A stretch of 64,000 nucleotides of DNA from Polaribacter sp. IC066 (GCF_007997085.1 NZ_VORR01000013.1:1-64000), one strand, 5' to 3'; shown: positions 28,801-38,015, counted from the first letter of the stretch. Made by a program: numbers and translations. The notes: a model not told the origin generated them from the sequence alone.

Positions 28801-29351
28801 TTAAAAGCTTTCTTTAATTCTTCTTCATTTCTAATCACACGCATTCCACGTCCGCCGCCACCAGAAGCTGCTTTTAACATTAACGGATAACCTATGTTTT
28901 TTGCTTCTTCTAAAGCAATCTCAATACTTTCTAATGGATTTATATTGCTTTCAATAATCGGAATATCATTTGCAATTGCTACTTTTTTTGCAGTAATTTT
29001 ATCACCCAAAGATTTTAAAACCGATACTTTTGGGCCCACAAAAACAATGTTATTTTCTTCACATTTTTGAGCAAAATCTGCATTTTCAGAGAGAAAACCA
29101 TAACCTGGGTGAATGGCATCTACATCATTCTCTAAGGCTACCTTAATAATAGCGTCAATATTTAAATAAGGTTTTAAAGGTTGATTGTCTTCGCCAATTT
29201 GATACGATTCATCAGCTTTATATCTGTGCAAAGAATATCGATCTTCAAAAGTGTAAATTCCGACCGTTTTTATATTAATTTCTGTACAAGCTCTAAATAT
29301 TCTAATTGCAATTTCGCCTCTATTGGCTACGAGTACCTTTTTAATTTTCAT
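25899..29351 (-). CDS. pyc: Pyruvate carboxylase
   Basis: Anaplerotic enzyme making oxaloacetate from pyruvate, bicarbonate and ATP. The 1150-residue single chain has all three parts in order: biotin carboxylase (1-450; ATP-grasp GGGGRGMRV, EVNPRIQVEHTVTE), carboxyltransferase (about 530-1000; DTTMRDAHQSLLATRMRT, LHTHDTS, metal-binding Lys in IKDMAG), and the biotinyl domain (about 1080-1150) with the lysine in EAMKMET. The length is normal for the alpha4 form. It is monocistronic. Confidence 0.97.
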   Translation of the reverse strand: MKIKKVLVANRGEIAIRIFRACTEINIKTVGIYTFEDRYSLHRYKADESYQIGEDNQPLKPYLNIDAIIKVALENDVDAIHPGYGFLSENADFAQKCEENNIVFVGPKVSVLKSLGDKITAKKVAIANDIPIIESNINPLESIEIALEEAKNIGYPLMLKAASGGGGRGMRVIRNEEELKKAFNESKREALNAFGDDTVFLEKFVENPKHIEIQIVADNFGNTVHLYERDCSVQRRYQKVIEFAPSFGLKKEIKNDLYGYAIKICKAVNYNNIGTVEFLVDDDGSIYFIEVNPRIQVEHTVTEVVTNIDLVKTQLFIAGGYALDSQQIKIPNQKAIKVTGYALQCRITTEDPQNDFKPDFGTISTYRSASGFGIRLDAGSVYQGVTISPFFDSMLVKVTANSRTLDGAIRKVRRALSEFRIRGVKTNMSFLQNILLHETFRKGEITVNFIKATPDLFIFKAPRNRANKIVSYLGDITVNGNPDVKKVDKSKVFVKPEVPKFDATAAYPKGTKDLLTELGPEKFSTWLKNEKKVHFTDTTMRDAHQSLLATRMRTFDMLKVAEGYAKQHPEIFSMEVWGGATFDVCLRYLQENPWERLQLLRAKMPNVLLQMLIRGSNGVGYTAYADNLIGKFVEESWENGVDVFRVFDSLNWMKSIAPCIEHVRTKTKGLAEGSICYTGDILDVKNTKYNLKYYINLAKEIENSGAHILGIKDMAGLLKPYAASELITALKSEINIPLHLHTHDTSSIQSATYLKAIEAGVDVVDVALSGLSGLTSQPNFNSIVEMMKFHERENPINTTSLNEYSNYWEAVREYYYPFESGLKAGSSEVYQHEIPGGQYSNLKPQAQSLGLESRFHEITKMYGEVNTLFGNIVKVTPSSKVVGDMAQFLVSNNLTINDVLEKGETISFPQSVVSFFKGDLGQPVGGFPEKLQKLILKDQQPFTERPNAHIPPVDFEKEYAEFRRIFENDLGRSIDFTDFLSYKLYPKVFTDAYNNHLKYDNLTNLPTKNFFYGMDRGEEITVELDRGKTLLITLDSIGQANSEGMVAVYFRVNGQGRTVQVQDRSIKVETITNVKVDKSNANQIGAPLQGLLSTILVKTGETVAKNQPLFIIEAMKMETTITANENAMIKKIVLKEGAMVHSDDLVIELK

Positions 29352-29529
29352 TTCTTGGATGATTACTATTATATCTCTTAAAGATACAATAGAGAATTCA
29401 AGAAATAAAAAAAAATAACGTTTTTCTTAAAAAATATTTAAAAATAAAACAGGTTTTAACCTATTCGTAAAATTAATCTCACAAAAAACTACTTTTATAC
29501 ACATAAAGTGCAATCAGTAGCTAGAATTG

Positions 29530-30942
29530 TTAGCCTTGTTGCAAACCCAAAGTATGCCCTTTTTTGATCATAAAATCATAAGAAGCTTTGTGTTCATTCG
29601 GAATTTCACCATCTAAAATAGCCTCCTTAATTGCTTCTTTTATTTGACCAATTTCTCTACAAGGCTTTAAATGAAAAGCTTTCATAATTTCTTCGCCAGT
29701 AATTGGTGGTTGAAAATTTCTAACCTTATCACGCGCTTCTACTTCTTTAATCTTAAAACGAACTACATCAAAATTTTCATGGTAGCGTTTAAATTTCTTC
29801 GGGTTTTTTGTAGTTATATCTGCTTCGCACAGGGTCATTAAAGAATTAATATCATCACCAGCATCAAAAACCAAACGTCTTATGGCAGCATCTGTTACCT
29901 CTGAAGCCAACACAATTGGTCGTGAACTTAACAAGACCATTTTCTGCACAAATTTCATTTTATTATTTAAAGGCATTTTTAACCTTTTAAATAACTTATA
30001 AACCATTTTAGACCCAACAAATTCGTGTCCATGAAACGTCCAACCTACTTTTTTACTAAATTTCTTTGTTGGTGCTTTTCCGATATCATGTAGTAAAGCC
30101 GCCCAACGTAACCAAACATCCTCGGTATATTCGGCAATATTATCGACTACTTCTAGTGTGTGATAAAAATTGTCTTTATGTTTCTGACCTTCCACCTCTT
30201 CTACTCCTTTTAAAGCAATAATTTCAGGCAAAATTTGTGGTAATAAACCTGTTTGTTCTAATAATAAAAACCCTATTGATGGCTTTGTACATGATAAAAT
30301 TTTATTTAATTCATCTACAATTCGTTCTCTTGTAATAATTTGTAATCGCTCTGAGTTCCTAGAAATAGCCAAAAGAGAATGCGATTCAATTTCAAAATTT
30401 AATTGTGACGCAAAACGGATAGCACGCATCATTCTTAACGGATCGTCAGAATAGGTAATATCAGGATTTAAAGGCGTTTTGAGAACCTTATTTTCTAAAT
30501 CTTCTATGCCGTTAAACGGGTCTAATAATTCGCCAAAACTCTCTTTATTTAAACTTAACGCCAACGCATTAATCGTAAAATCTCGTCTATTTTGATCGTC
30601 TTTTAAAGTACCTTCGGTAACTTCAGGATTTCTACTATCTTCTGTATAAGACTCTTTTCTAGCGCCAACAAACTCAATTTCAATGTCTTTATAGCGCAAC
30701 ATTGCCGTTCCGTAGGTTTTAAAAACTTGTACTTTTGGTTTGTTTGGCAGTAGTTTAGAAACTTTTAAAGCTAATTCTATTCCGCTACCAACCGCAACAA
30801 CATCGATATCTTTTGCAGTACCTCTTTTTAAGATAAAATCGCGCACAAAACCGCCAATTACGTAGCTTTTAACCTGTAATTGTTCTGATGCATCTGATAT
30901 TATTGTAAAAATCTCTGAAGAAATTGCTTCTTTATAGTCCAT
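29530..30942 (-). CDS. CCA-adding tRNA nucleotidyltransferase with HD domain
   Basis: 470 residues. The N-terminal class II nucleotidyltransferase head has GGFVRD (31-36) and the metal pair in DIDVVAVG, then RRDFTINALA and RIVDEL. A C-terminal HD phosphohydrolase domain (about 250-370) has LHDIGKAPT. It matures or repairs tRNA 3' ends (CCA or A addition); in some lineages the work is split between two enzymes, which cannot be excluded here. It is divergent from the fucosyltransferase gene. Confidence 0.9.
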   Translation of the reverse strand: MDYKEAISSEIFTIISDASEQLQVKSYVIGGFVRDFILKRGTAKDIDVVAVGSGIELALKVSKLLPNKPKVQVFKTYGTAMLRYKDIEIEFVGARKESYTEDSRNPEVTEGTLKDDQNRRDFTINALALSLNKESFGELLDPFNGIEDLENKVLKTPLNPDITYSDDPLRMMRAIRFASQLNFEIESHSLLAISRNSERLQIITRERIVDELNKILSCTKPSIGFLLLEQTGLLPQILPEIIALKGVEEVEGQKHKDNFYHTLEVVDNIAEYTEDVWLRWAALLHDIGKAPTKKFSKKVGWTFHGHEFVGSKMVYKLFKRLKMPLNNKMKFVQKMVLLSSRPIVLASEVTDAAIRRLVFDAGDDINSLMTLCEADITTKNPKKFKRYHENFDVVRFKIKEVEARDKVRNFQPPITGEEIMKAFHLKPCREIGQIKEAIKEAILDGEIPNEHKASYDFMIKKGHTLGLQQG

Positions 30943-30958
30943 ATTTTATAAGAAAACG

Positions 30959-30966
30959 CAAATTTA
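30959..30966 (-). promoter_or_regulatory. -7 box of the CCA-adding enzyme gene
   Basis: TAAATTTG on the minus strand, 17 bases before the start at 30942. No -33 TTG was found. Confidence 0.4.
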
Positions 30967-30992
30967 TTGTTTTCTACTCTTTTAAACAGTGA

Positions 30993-31021
30993 TTGGTAAA
31001 AGAAAATTCTAATTACATTTG
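30993..31021 (+). promoter_or_regulatory. Promoter of the fucosyltransferase unit
   Basis: TTG (30993-30995), 18 bases, TACATTTG (31014-31021). A second -7-like box TACTTTTG follows immediately (31022-31029). The start codon is at 31070. Confidence 0.6.
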
Positions 31022-31069
31022 TACTTTTGCTTACACAAATAAAGTATCTTTTTTAAATAATAGCTTTTT

Positions 31070-31873
31070 ATGATTATTGTAAGAATTGTTGGCGGTCTTG
31101 GAAATCAAATGTTTCAGTATGCTTATGCAAAAGCTCTGCAACAAAAAGGGTACGACGTTAAAATTGATCTTACAAAATTTAAAAATTACAAGTTGCATGG
31201 CGGTTACCAATTAAATCAGTTAAAAATTGATTTAGAAACTACGACACCAATTGCAAACATTCTATGTAAAATAGGATTCCGGAAATCTGTAAAAGAAAAA
31301 AGTTTACTTTTTGATCAAAAATTTTTAGAAGTACCCCAAAGAGAATATATCAAAGGATACTTTCAAACAGAAAAATATTTTGCATCCATTAGAACTGTTT
31401 TATTAAAACAATTTGTTCTAAAAAAAGAGCTCTCAAATACTACTCTTCATTATCTAAAAGAAATTACCATTCAAAAAAACGCCTGCTCTTTGCATATCCG
31501 AAGAGGCGATTATATTACTGATGAAAAAGCGAATAGTGTGCACGGAATTTGTGATTTAAAGTATTACAAAGGAGCCATAAAATTGATTCAAGATAAATTT
31601 AGAGACAGTCATTTCTTTATTTTTTCTGATGATATTTCTTGGGCTCAAAAAAACCTTATTGTTAAAAATACAACCTATATAGCACATAATGTAATACCGC
31701 ACGAAGACATGCATTTAATGAGTTTGTGCAAACATAATATTACGGCAAATAGCAGTTTCTCTTGGTGGGGCGCTTGGTTAAATCAGCATGAAGATAAAAC
31801 TGTAATTGCTCCAAAAAAATGGTTTGTTCGTAAAGAAAACGAAGTTGCTTGTGCTAATTGGATTCAGTTATGA
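31070..31873 (+). CDS. Alpha-1,2-fucosyltransferase-like (GT11)
   Basis: 267 residues, near the short end of GT11. The nucleotide-binding start VGGLGNQMFQYAYA (7-20) and the peptide HIRRGDYIT (142-150) are the diagnostic motifs, with SSFSWWGAWL near residue 230. It transfers fucose, or a related sugar, from GDP-sugar to a surface glycan in the cytoplasm. Its stop overlaps by 4 bases the start of a truncated GT25 gene, so it once headed a glycosyltransferase operon. Confidence 0.92.
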   Translation: MIIVRIVGGLGNQMFQYAYAKALQQKGYDVKIDLTKFKNYKLHGGYQLNQLKIDLETTTPIANILCKIGFRKSVKEKSLLFDQKFLEVPQREYIKGYFQTEKYFASIRTVLLKQFVLKKELSNTTLHYLKEITIQKNACSLHIRRGDYITDEKANSVHGICDLKYYKGAIKLIQDKFRDSHFFIFSDDISWAQKNLIVKNTTYIAHNVIPHEDMHLMSLCKHNITANSSFSWWGAWLNQHEDKTVIAPKKWFVRKENEVACANWIQL

Positions 31874-32010
31874 TTACTTACAAAGTTTATTATATAAACC
31901 TCGATAAAAGTATTGAGAGACGTGAGTTTATGGAAAAACAATTTAAAGAATTGAAGATGCCTAATGCATTAATCTCAACAATGTTTGGTCAAGATTTCGA
32001 TTCAAAATAA
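31870..32010 (+). pseudogene. Truncated GT25 glycosyltransferase (N-terminal stub)
   Basis: A 46-codon frame begins with the ATGA overlap of the fucosyltransferase stop. It encodes YYINLDKSIERREFMEKQF, the nucleotide-sugar-binding start of family 25 (LPS biosynthesis) glycosyltransferases, which are normally about 250 residues. The rest of the enzyme is missing: after LKMPN the match ends and a TAA follows at 32008-32010. The -7 box and start of the next gene come directly after, so the loss is a clean deletion or replacement. The stub could still be translated. Confidence 0.7.
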
Positions 32011-32022
32011 TTCTAAAAATAG

Positions 32023-32030
32023 TACCTTTG
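32023..32030 (+). promoter_or_regulatory. -7 box of the LTA-synthase-like gene
   Basis: TACCTTTG followed by CA, 18 bases before the ATG at 32048. The nearest TTG is 35 bases upstream, too far. It supports a start at 32048. Confidence 0.45.
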
Positions 32031-32047
32031 CAAGCTATATTAAAAAT

Positions 32048-34069
32048 ATGTTTCAAAAAATCCCGAATTATATAAAATACATTTTTACAAATGTTTTTTT
32101 TATATTTATTTTTACTGTTTTTTTTCGAGTAATTTTCTATCTTTTTTTTACTCAACTAGACAATAGTTCTTCTCTAGAAATACAAAAAGCTATTTTATTA
32201 GGTATTCGTTTTGATTTAAAATTAGCTATTCTTACTTTTTTCCCTTTAACTATATTCGTTTTAATTACAAATTATCGTTTTTTTGAACGTGTCATTTATA
32301 AAAGAATAGCGACTATTTACCTCGTTATATCCTACTTAATTTTAACGCTGTTCTATCTTTTCGATTTTGGATATTATGAGTATTTGGGCATCCGTTTAGA
32401 TGCTTCTTCACTCCGTTTTTTAGGCGATTTAAGAATATCTGCACAAGTTTTAATTGAAAGTTACCCCGTTTACAAAGGTCTAATCGCAGTAGTCATTTTA
32501 TGTTTTATCATTTATAAATACGCTGGTTTTGTGTATCAATTTTTTTCTAAACCACATCAAAAAATAACTAAAAAACTAAAGGCTGCATTCTTTACTTTAA
32601 TCATACTTTTGTTCTCTTTTGGCGTTTATAACAGCACAACGCACTACCCTTTGCGATGGAGTGAAGCTTTTTTCTCTAAAAATAATGCTATAAATCAATT
32701 CGCTTTAAACCCTGTTTTATTTTTCTTTGATAGTTTTGCTTTTAGAAGTGAAGGTGTAGATCTTGAAAAATTTAAAACCTATTATCCAGTAATTGCCAAA
32801 CATCTAAACTTACCAAAAGACAGCATTAATTTTGAAAAAAAAGTAACTTTTACTGCTCCTTATAAAAAGAAGCCCAATGTTGTTTTTGTAATGTTAGAAT
32901 CTACAGGAACAGCGACAATGAGTTTCTACGGAAATCCATTAAATAGTTCTCCAAAAATGGATTCGATTCTTAAAGAAAGCTTAAGTTTTTCTAAATTTTA
33001 TGTTCATAAAGCAGGCACCGCAGGTAGCGTTTTTTCTAGTATTACTGGCTTGCCAGATATTGAGGATATAAAAACAGCTTCTAGAAACCCTTTGATTATT
33101 GATCAACGTATTATTTTTGATCAATTTAAAGGATATGAAAAACTCTATTTTTTAGGCGGCTCTGCCAATTGGGCAAATATAAGAGGGGTCTTTCAATCCA
33201 ATATAAAAGGCTTAAAAATCTATGAAGAAGGAAGTTTTGAGGAAGAAAATAGAGCTGATGTTTGGGGAATTGATGATTACGACTTATTTAAAGAATCTGA
33301 CAAAAAATTAAAAAAATTGCATAAAAAAGGAAAACCTTTTGTTGCTTACATTCAAACAGCAACCAACCATATGCCATTTACAGTGCCTGATAAAAAAGAA
33401 AGCTTTACCCCTATTTTAGAAAATGAAATTACAGAAGAAACTTTGCTAAAAGGAGGTTTTAGATCTTTAGGACAATTAAACGGAATTCGGTATTTAGATT
33501 TTAATGTTGCTCGTTTTTTAGAAAGAGCAAAAGAATCTGGTTATTACGACAATTCTATTTTTGTGTTTTTTGGGGATCATAGAGGAGGAATGAAAAAACT
33601 AAATTTTTTAAAAAATAATGAAGATGATTTAGGAATACAAAGACATCATGTTCCGTTTTTTATTCATGCACCAAAATTTATAAAACCACAAGAGCTGGAT
33701 AAATATGCGAAATTGGTAGATATTTTCCCAACAGCTACAAGTTTGGCGAAAATAGACTACACAAACTACACTTTAGGAAGAGATTTATTAGATAGCACAG
33801 CAGTAAATACTACTGCTTTTTTATACATCACAAGAAAAGGAGAAAAAGCTGTTGGGGTGTTAAAAGATAGTTTTTATTATGTAAAAACAAACATCTCTAA
33901 AAAAGCAGGTTTATACAGTTTACAAACAAATACACTAAAAGACATTAGGCTCGATAAACCCAATATTACAAAACAAATGGACAGCCTTTTATCGGCATAC
34001 TATCATTCTACAAAATACTTGTATTTTAATAATAAAAAAATAGCTAAACCTGTTAAAGATTTAAAGTAA
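32048..34069 (+). CDS. LTA synthase family phosphoethanolamine/glycerol transferase
   Basis: From the ATG at 32048 it has 673 residues: five N-terminal transmembrane helices (to about 200), then a periplasmic sulfatase-fold domain. Metal and catalytic features are FVMLESTG (Glu), the probable nucleophile Thr in AGTAGSVFSS, FFGDHRGG (Asp-His) and RHHVPFFIH. In Gram-negative bacteria such enzymes add phosphoglycerol or phosphoethanolamine to surface glycans. An in-frame TTG upstream (31985) lies inside the GT25 stub and before the -7 box, and is unlikely as the start. Confidence 0.9.
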   Translation: MFQKIPNYIKYIFTNVFFIFIFTVFFRVIFYLFFTQLDNSSSLEIQKAILLGIRFDLKLAILTFFPLTIFVLITNYRFFERVIYKRIATIYLVISYLILTLFYLFDFGYYEYLGIRLDASSLRFLGDLRISAQVLIESYPVYKGLIAVVILCFIIYKYAGFVYQFFSKPHQKITKKLKAAFFTLIILLFSFGVYNSTTHYPLRWSEAFFSKNNAINQFALNPVLFFFDSFAFRSEGVDLEKFKTYYPVIAKHLNLPKDSINFEKKVTFTAPYKKKPNVVFVMLESTGTATMSFYGNPLNSSPKMDSILKESLSFSKFYVHKAGTAGSVFSSITGLPDIEDIKTASRNPLIIDQRIIFDQFKGYEKLYFLGGSANWANIRGVFQSNIKGLKIYEEGSFEEENRADVWGIDDYDLFKESDKKLKKLHKKGKPFVAYIQTATNHMPFTVPDKKESFTPILENEITEETLLKGGFRSLGQLNGIRYLDFNVARFLERAKESGYYDNSIFVFFGDHRGGMKKLNFLKNNEDDLGIQRHHVPFFIHAPKFIKPQELDKYAKLVDIFPTATSLAKIDYTNYTLGRDLLDSTAVNTTAFLYITRKGEKAVGVLKDSFYYVKTNISKKAGLYSLQTNTLKDIRLDKPNITKQMDSLLSAYYHSTKYLYFNNKKIAKPVKDLK

Positions 34070-34200
34070 AGCTCACCCCTTGATAAGAAAATCATAGCAC
34101 CCTGAATTTTGTCATATTTTGGTTTCATTGTATCTTTATGTAAATGCATAATAAAAAGGCAACTTTAAGGAATTAGAGTTCTTTTCAAATAAATCTGGTA

Positions 34201-35202
34201 TTAATTCATTGTTTTATTAAAGTCTGTCTCTAACTTCTTATCTATCCATGTTAAAATATATGATAATGTCTTCTTATTGGCTAAAACTAGCATCTGAAAA
34301 CACATAAATTTTTTAGTTTCATCCTTATCAAACAAATATAATTTAAAAACGACCTTTAGATAATTGTAAGATTGATAATAACTTAAATTAAAATTACTCT
34401 TTAAGATAAAAGTTTTCTTTTTAATCTCTAAAAGATTAGATAACGACATGATAAGAAACTGTGTTTTATATCTAAATCTATGTTTTACATTATCGTCTAA
34501 CGATTTAGAATTTGATTTAAAATACTTTTCAATCGTAGACTTTTTTATAGCAACTGGGGTATGATCTATTCTTAAATATTTTTTAAGCCCTAATAATTTA
34601 GCTGTATTTTGCTGACATAATTTATAACCAGCTTTATTAGTATCTACTTCTTTAAACATAGATTTAAGCTTTAAAGCAAGTTTTCTGATCGTTTTATCTT
34701 CATAAAAAGAATCCCATCGTCCTCTTATAACGGTTAAATCACCCACAAAAAAATCTTCAATTTTTGTTTCCTTCATTAAAAAAAAATCATCGTTAAAAAA
34801 CAAGAAATGTTCGTTTAAATTTGGAATCCTAAAAATCATTGTTTCGATGGTAATAGCATTAAACGTGGGTAAATAATGCTCGTATCCTCTAAAAATAACT
34901 TTATGATCGATAATTACCAAATTCACATTAGATTCTTTTGCGATAATCTGAAGTTTATCAAAATCTTTTGGCTCCTGATTATCTGTCACCAAATAAATAT
35001 TTCTTATAAACTTTGCATTTTTAATGATAGATATAATTGTAATTTCAATTTCATTGATTGAATGGTATGCATTAATTGTTTTGTTATTATTCCAATCAAC
35101 TTTATTTTCTAAATATTTATTTATGTTATTTTGCCAAACAACATCTGTACTATCTACCCATGTAATAACAGCATCAACAGGAAAATTTTCATTATTATAC
35201 AT
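34201..35202 (-). CDS. Stealth-family sugar-phosphotransferase
   Basis: 333 residues. Conserved region 1 is DAVITWVDSTDVVW (10-23), and region 2 is LPTFNAITIETMIFRIP with NEHFLFFNDDFFLM (about 113-145), which are diagnostic of Stealth proteins; a region-3-like LRIDHTPVAI follows. Characterised members transfer hexose-1-phosphate in capsule synthesis. It probably modifies a capsule or O-antigen-like glycan built by the nearby glycosyltransferases. It lies 217 bases from the GT2 pair on the same strand. Confidence 0.88.
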   Translation of the reverse strand: MYNNENFPVDAVITWVDSTDVVWQNNINKYLENKVDWNNNKTINAYHSINEIEITIISIIKNAKFIRNIYLVTDNQEPKDFDKLQIIAKESNVNLVIIDHKVIFRGYEHYLPTFNAITIETMIFRIPNLNEHFLFFNDDFFLMKETKIEDFFVGDLTVIRGRWDSFYEDKTIRKLALKLKSMFKEVDTNKAGYKLCQQNTAKLLGLKKYLRIDHTPVAIKKSTIEKYFKSNSKSLDDNVKHRFRYKTQFLIMSLSNLLEIKKKTFILKSNFNLSYYQSYNYLKVVFKLYLFDKDETKKFMCFQMLVLANKKTLSYILTWIDKKLETDFNKTMN

Positions 35203-35419
35203 TCAGTTTATTTTTTAAATTAACAACTTTAAATTATATGCATTCTTGAAAAACTATGGAAAATAATGGAAAATAATTTATTAATAAGAAAAATTAATTA
35301 AATACTCAGGGAGTCCAGGAATTATGCTTTTCTTTTTTATTGTAATATAGCAGAAACTATCTAGATTCTATTTGAAACTACATCAATACCTGCTCTACGC
35401 TGCACCTTTTTTTTAAAAA

Positions 35420-36409
35420 TTAATTAGTTTTATTCGGATGCTTCATAGATTTTCTACTTAACCAAGTTCTATTCTTTATTGCAAAAAGATAATACGTCAT
35501 AAGCTCAATACATAAATAAAAGTTAAACCTCAATTTAGGCACAAAAAAGAAGAAAACACCCAGCAAAGCCAAAATTAATTTACTAATTACTGTTGTTAAA
35601 ACAACTAGAAATTGAAGAATAAAATATTTTAAACCTTTAAAATGATTCTTAATGTAAACATGTTTTGAAATTATTAGTTCTGTCTTCGTTATTTTCGCTG
35701 TTTTTATATTTAACCTTGATGAGCCTCCATGGTTATGAATAATTTCTGTGTCTGTTAATAAAACAATTTGAGCTCCTAATTTAGACACCTTTTTCGATAA
35801 GTCTACATCTTCATAATACATCCAAAAATCTTCATTCCAGCCATTAACCTTATCAAACCAAGTTTTACTTATAAAAACGATTGCTCCTGAAACCCAATCT
35901 GGATAAAGAACATTGTTTTTATTAAGTATTTTTGCATTTAATCTCTTTTTAAATACTGCTCTAAAAGAACCAAAAAGTGTTTCTGAGTCTGGAAAAAAAC
36001 GAGTATTTTTTTCGTAAGAACCATTAGTGTTTCGCTGATTGCATGACACAATACCTACATTTTTATTTCCTTTTGCATAGTTAAATATTTTTAACAAAGC
36101 CGTTTCAGAAATAATAGTGTCTGGATTCAAAAAAAGCAAAAAGTCTCCATTTGAGTTTTTTGCTCCTAAATTACAACCATTTGCAAAACCATTGTTACCA
36201 GTATTCTCTATAAAATTTAATTGAGGAAATTTCTTTTTAAAGACTTCAAATAGATCATCATGCGAACAATTATCAACAATAATTACTTCTAAAGAAAAAT
36301 CTTTAGAAACACTTAAGTTTATAGAATCTAAACAGTTTTCAAGATGTTTCCAACTTTTGTAATTTACTATTACAATTGAAATATCTATTTTTAATTTATC
36401 AATAATCAT
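35420..36409 (-). CDS. GT2 glycosyltransferase, rhamnosyltransferase-like
   Basis: 329 residues. The GT-A domain has VIVNYKSW, DNCSHDD, NNGFANGCNLG, LFLNPDT (about 95) and the acceptor-site motif MYYEDVDLSKKV. A hydrophobic segment near 255-290 suggests membrane attachment. The overall pattern is that of WcaA/RfbF-like rhamnosyltransferases, and the window encodes dTDP-rhamnose synthesis, so rhamnose is a reasonable donor (inference). Its start overlaps the upstream GT2 gene by 4 bases (ATGA). Confidence 0.88.
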   Translation of the reverse strand: MIIDKLKIDISIVIVNYKSWKHLENCLDSINLSVSKDFSLEVIIVDNCSHDDLFEVFKKKFPQLNFIENTGNNGFANGCNLGAKNSNGDFLLFLNPDTIISETALLKIFNYAKGNKNVGIVSCNQRNTNGSYEKNTRFFPDSETLFGSFRAVFKKRLNAKILNKNNVLYPDWVSGAIVFISKTWFDKVNGWNEDFWMYYEDVDLSKKVSKLGAQIVLLTDTEIIHNHGGSSRLNIKTAKITKTELIISKHVYIKNHFKGLKYFILQFLVVLTTVISKLILALLGVFFFFVPKLRFNFYLCIELMTYYLFAIKNRTWLSRKSMKHPNKTN

Positions 36410-37158
36410 TCTTTAATTCTATTATTCAACAACCAAAGTTTTATATACCTTGTATATACCCCATAAGCTTGAGATTTTGCAAAAACATATCCAGGTAGTC
36501 CATCTAAAAAACCAAATCGAATAAAATAATGAATTACAAACCTTGCAGGAGGTTTTATTAAAATATGAAATAAATTTATTTTTTTCCCTTCTTCGAAATA
36601 TTGTTTTCCTCTTAATGCCCCGTAATGATTCATTTTAGAAATATAATGGTCATAACTCTTGTAAGAATAATGTTCTATCTTGTTTTTTAAAAACCCTAAT
36701 TTACCTTTAGAAATTATAGTTTCATGCACGACTCCTTTGTATTTGGCCTTTTTCTTTAAAAATAAACGAACGACCTTATCTCTTTGGCAACCGCCATAAT
36801 TTATTTGACTTCCACAAAAGAAAAAAGTTCTTCTTACATAAAAGCCAACACAACCTTTTGGCTCATTTACAGCTTCTAAAATTTCTTTTTCAACCTCTGG
36901 TGTTACTCTTTCATCGGCATCTAAAATATAAATCCAAGAATATTTTGCTTGCTGAATTGCAAAGTTTTTCTGTGAAGAAAAATCATCAAACTTGCGCTTG
37001 ATGATTTTTACATTACATTTTTCTGCTATTTCTAACGTTTTATCTGAACTAAATGAATCAATTACAATTATTTCATCCGCAAAACTGACGGATTCAATGG
37101 CTGCTGCAATATGAATTTCTTCATTCAGCGTAGGTATAATTGCGGTAATTTTAGTCAT
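36406..37158 (-). CDS. GT2 glycosyltransferase, WaaE/KdtX-like
   Basis: 250 residues. IIPTLNEEIHI opens the GT-A fold, with IDSFSSDKT and ILDADERVTPE (DxD, about 78-80) and the GGCQRDKVVRLF segment typical of WaaE/KdtX, beta-glucosyltransferases of the LPS inner core. The C-terminal part (FIRFGFLDGLPGYVF) may touch the membrane. It is the middle gene of a dapD-GT2-GT2 unit, 15 bases after dapD. Confidence 0.88.
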   Translation of the reverse strand: MTKITAIIPTLNEEIHIAAAIESVSFADEIIVIDSFSSDKTLEIAEKCNVKIIKRKFDDFSSQKNFAIQQAKYSWIYILDADERVTPEVEKEILEAVNEPKGCVGFYVRRTFFFCGSQINYGGCQRDKVVRLFLKKKAKYKGVVHETIISKGKLGFLKNKIEHYSYKSYDHYISKMNHYGALRGKQYFEEGKKINLFHILIKPPARFVIHYFIRFGFLDGLPGYVFAKSQAYGVYTRYIKLWLLNNRIKE

Positions 37159-37173
37159 AGCTTTTTTTAGCTC

Positions 37174-37989
37174 TTAAACGGCCACATTATACTCACGCAA
37201 AGCATCGTTTAAAGAAGTTTTTTTATTGGTACTTTCTTTTCTTTTTCCGATAATTAAGGCACAAGGCACATTGTATTCTCCGGCAGCAAACTTTTTAGGA
37301 TAGCTTCCAGGAATCACCACAGATCTTGCAGGTACAATCCCTTTCATTTCTATAGGCTCATCACCCGTAACATCTATAATTTTAGTACTCATTGTTAAGA
37401 CAACATTTGCTCCTAAAACTGCTTCTTTTTCTATTCTTACACCTTCTACAACAATACATCTAGAACCAATAAACGCACCGTCTTCTATAATTACAGGTGC
37501 TGCTTGTAAAGGTTCTAAAACACCTCCAATTCCTACACCACCAGATAAATGCACATTTTTACCAATTTGCGCACAAGAACCAACTGTAGCCCAAGTATCT
37601 ACCATAGTACCTTCGTCTACATACGCACCAATATTTACATAACTTGGCATTAATATAGTTCCTGGAGCAATATAAGCACCATGCCTTGCTACTGCGTTTG
37701 GCACCACTCTAATACCTCTTTCTTTAAAGTTTCTTTTCAACGGAATTTTATCATGATATTCAAAAATACCCGCTTCTAAAGTTTCCATTTTTTGAATCGG
37801 AAAATATAAAACAACTGCTTTTTTAACCCATTCATTCACTTGCCATCCGCCATCTATTGGCTCTGCAACTCTTAATTCTCCTTTGTCTAATAAATCAACT
37901 ACTTTTCTAATGGTGTTTATCGTAGTTTCTTCCTTTAGCAAATCACGATTTTCCCAAGCTGACTCTATAATTTCTCTGATATCTTTCAT
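37174..37989 (-). CDS. dapD: Tetrahydrodipicolinate N-succinyltransferase
   Basis: Lysine and diaminopimelate pathway enzyme, 271 residues from the ATG at 37989. It has the start MKDIREIIESAWENR, a left-handed beta-helix with hexapeptide repeats (VNIGAYVDEGTMVDTWATVG, about 115-135), and the YPKKFAAGEYNVPCALIIGKR end. An in-frame ATG at 38010 overlaps the -7 box TATATTTG and so cannot be the start of that transcript. Coupling with glycosyltransferases is only positional. Confidence 0.95.
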   Translation of the reverse strand: MKDIREIIESAWENRDLLKEETTINTIRKVVDLLDKGELRVAEPIDGGWQVNEWVKKAVVLYFPIQKMETLEAGIFEYHDKIPLKRNFKERGIRVVPNAVARHGAYIAPGTILMPSYVNIGAYVDEGTMVDTWATVGSCAQIGKNVHLSGGVGIGGVLEPLQAAPVIIEDGAFIGSRCIVVEGVRIEKEAVLGANVVLTMSTKIIDVTGDEPIEMKGIVPARSVVIPGSYPKKFAAGEYNVPCALIIGKRKESTNKKTSLNDALREYNVAV

Positions 37990-38007
37990 TTTAAAACTTA
38001 CTTTTTG

Positions 38008-38015
38008 CAAATATA
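38008..38015 (-). promoter_or_regulatory. -7 box of dapD
   Basis: TATATTTG on the minus strand followed by C; it predicts a transcript starting near 38001, which decides for the dapD start at 37989. No -33 TTG was found. Confidence 0.45.
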
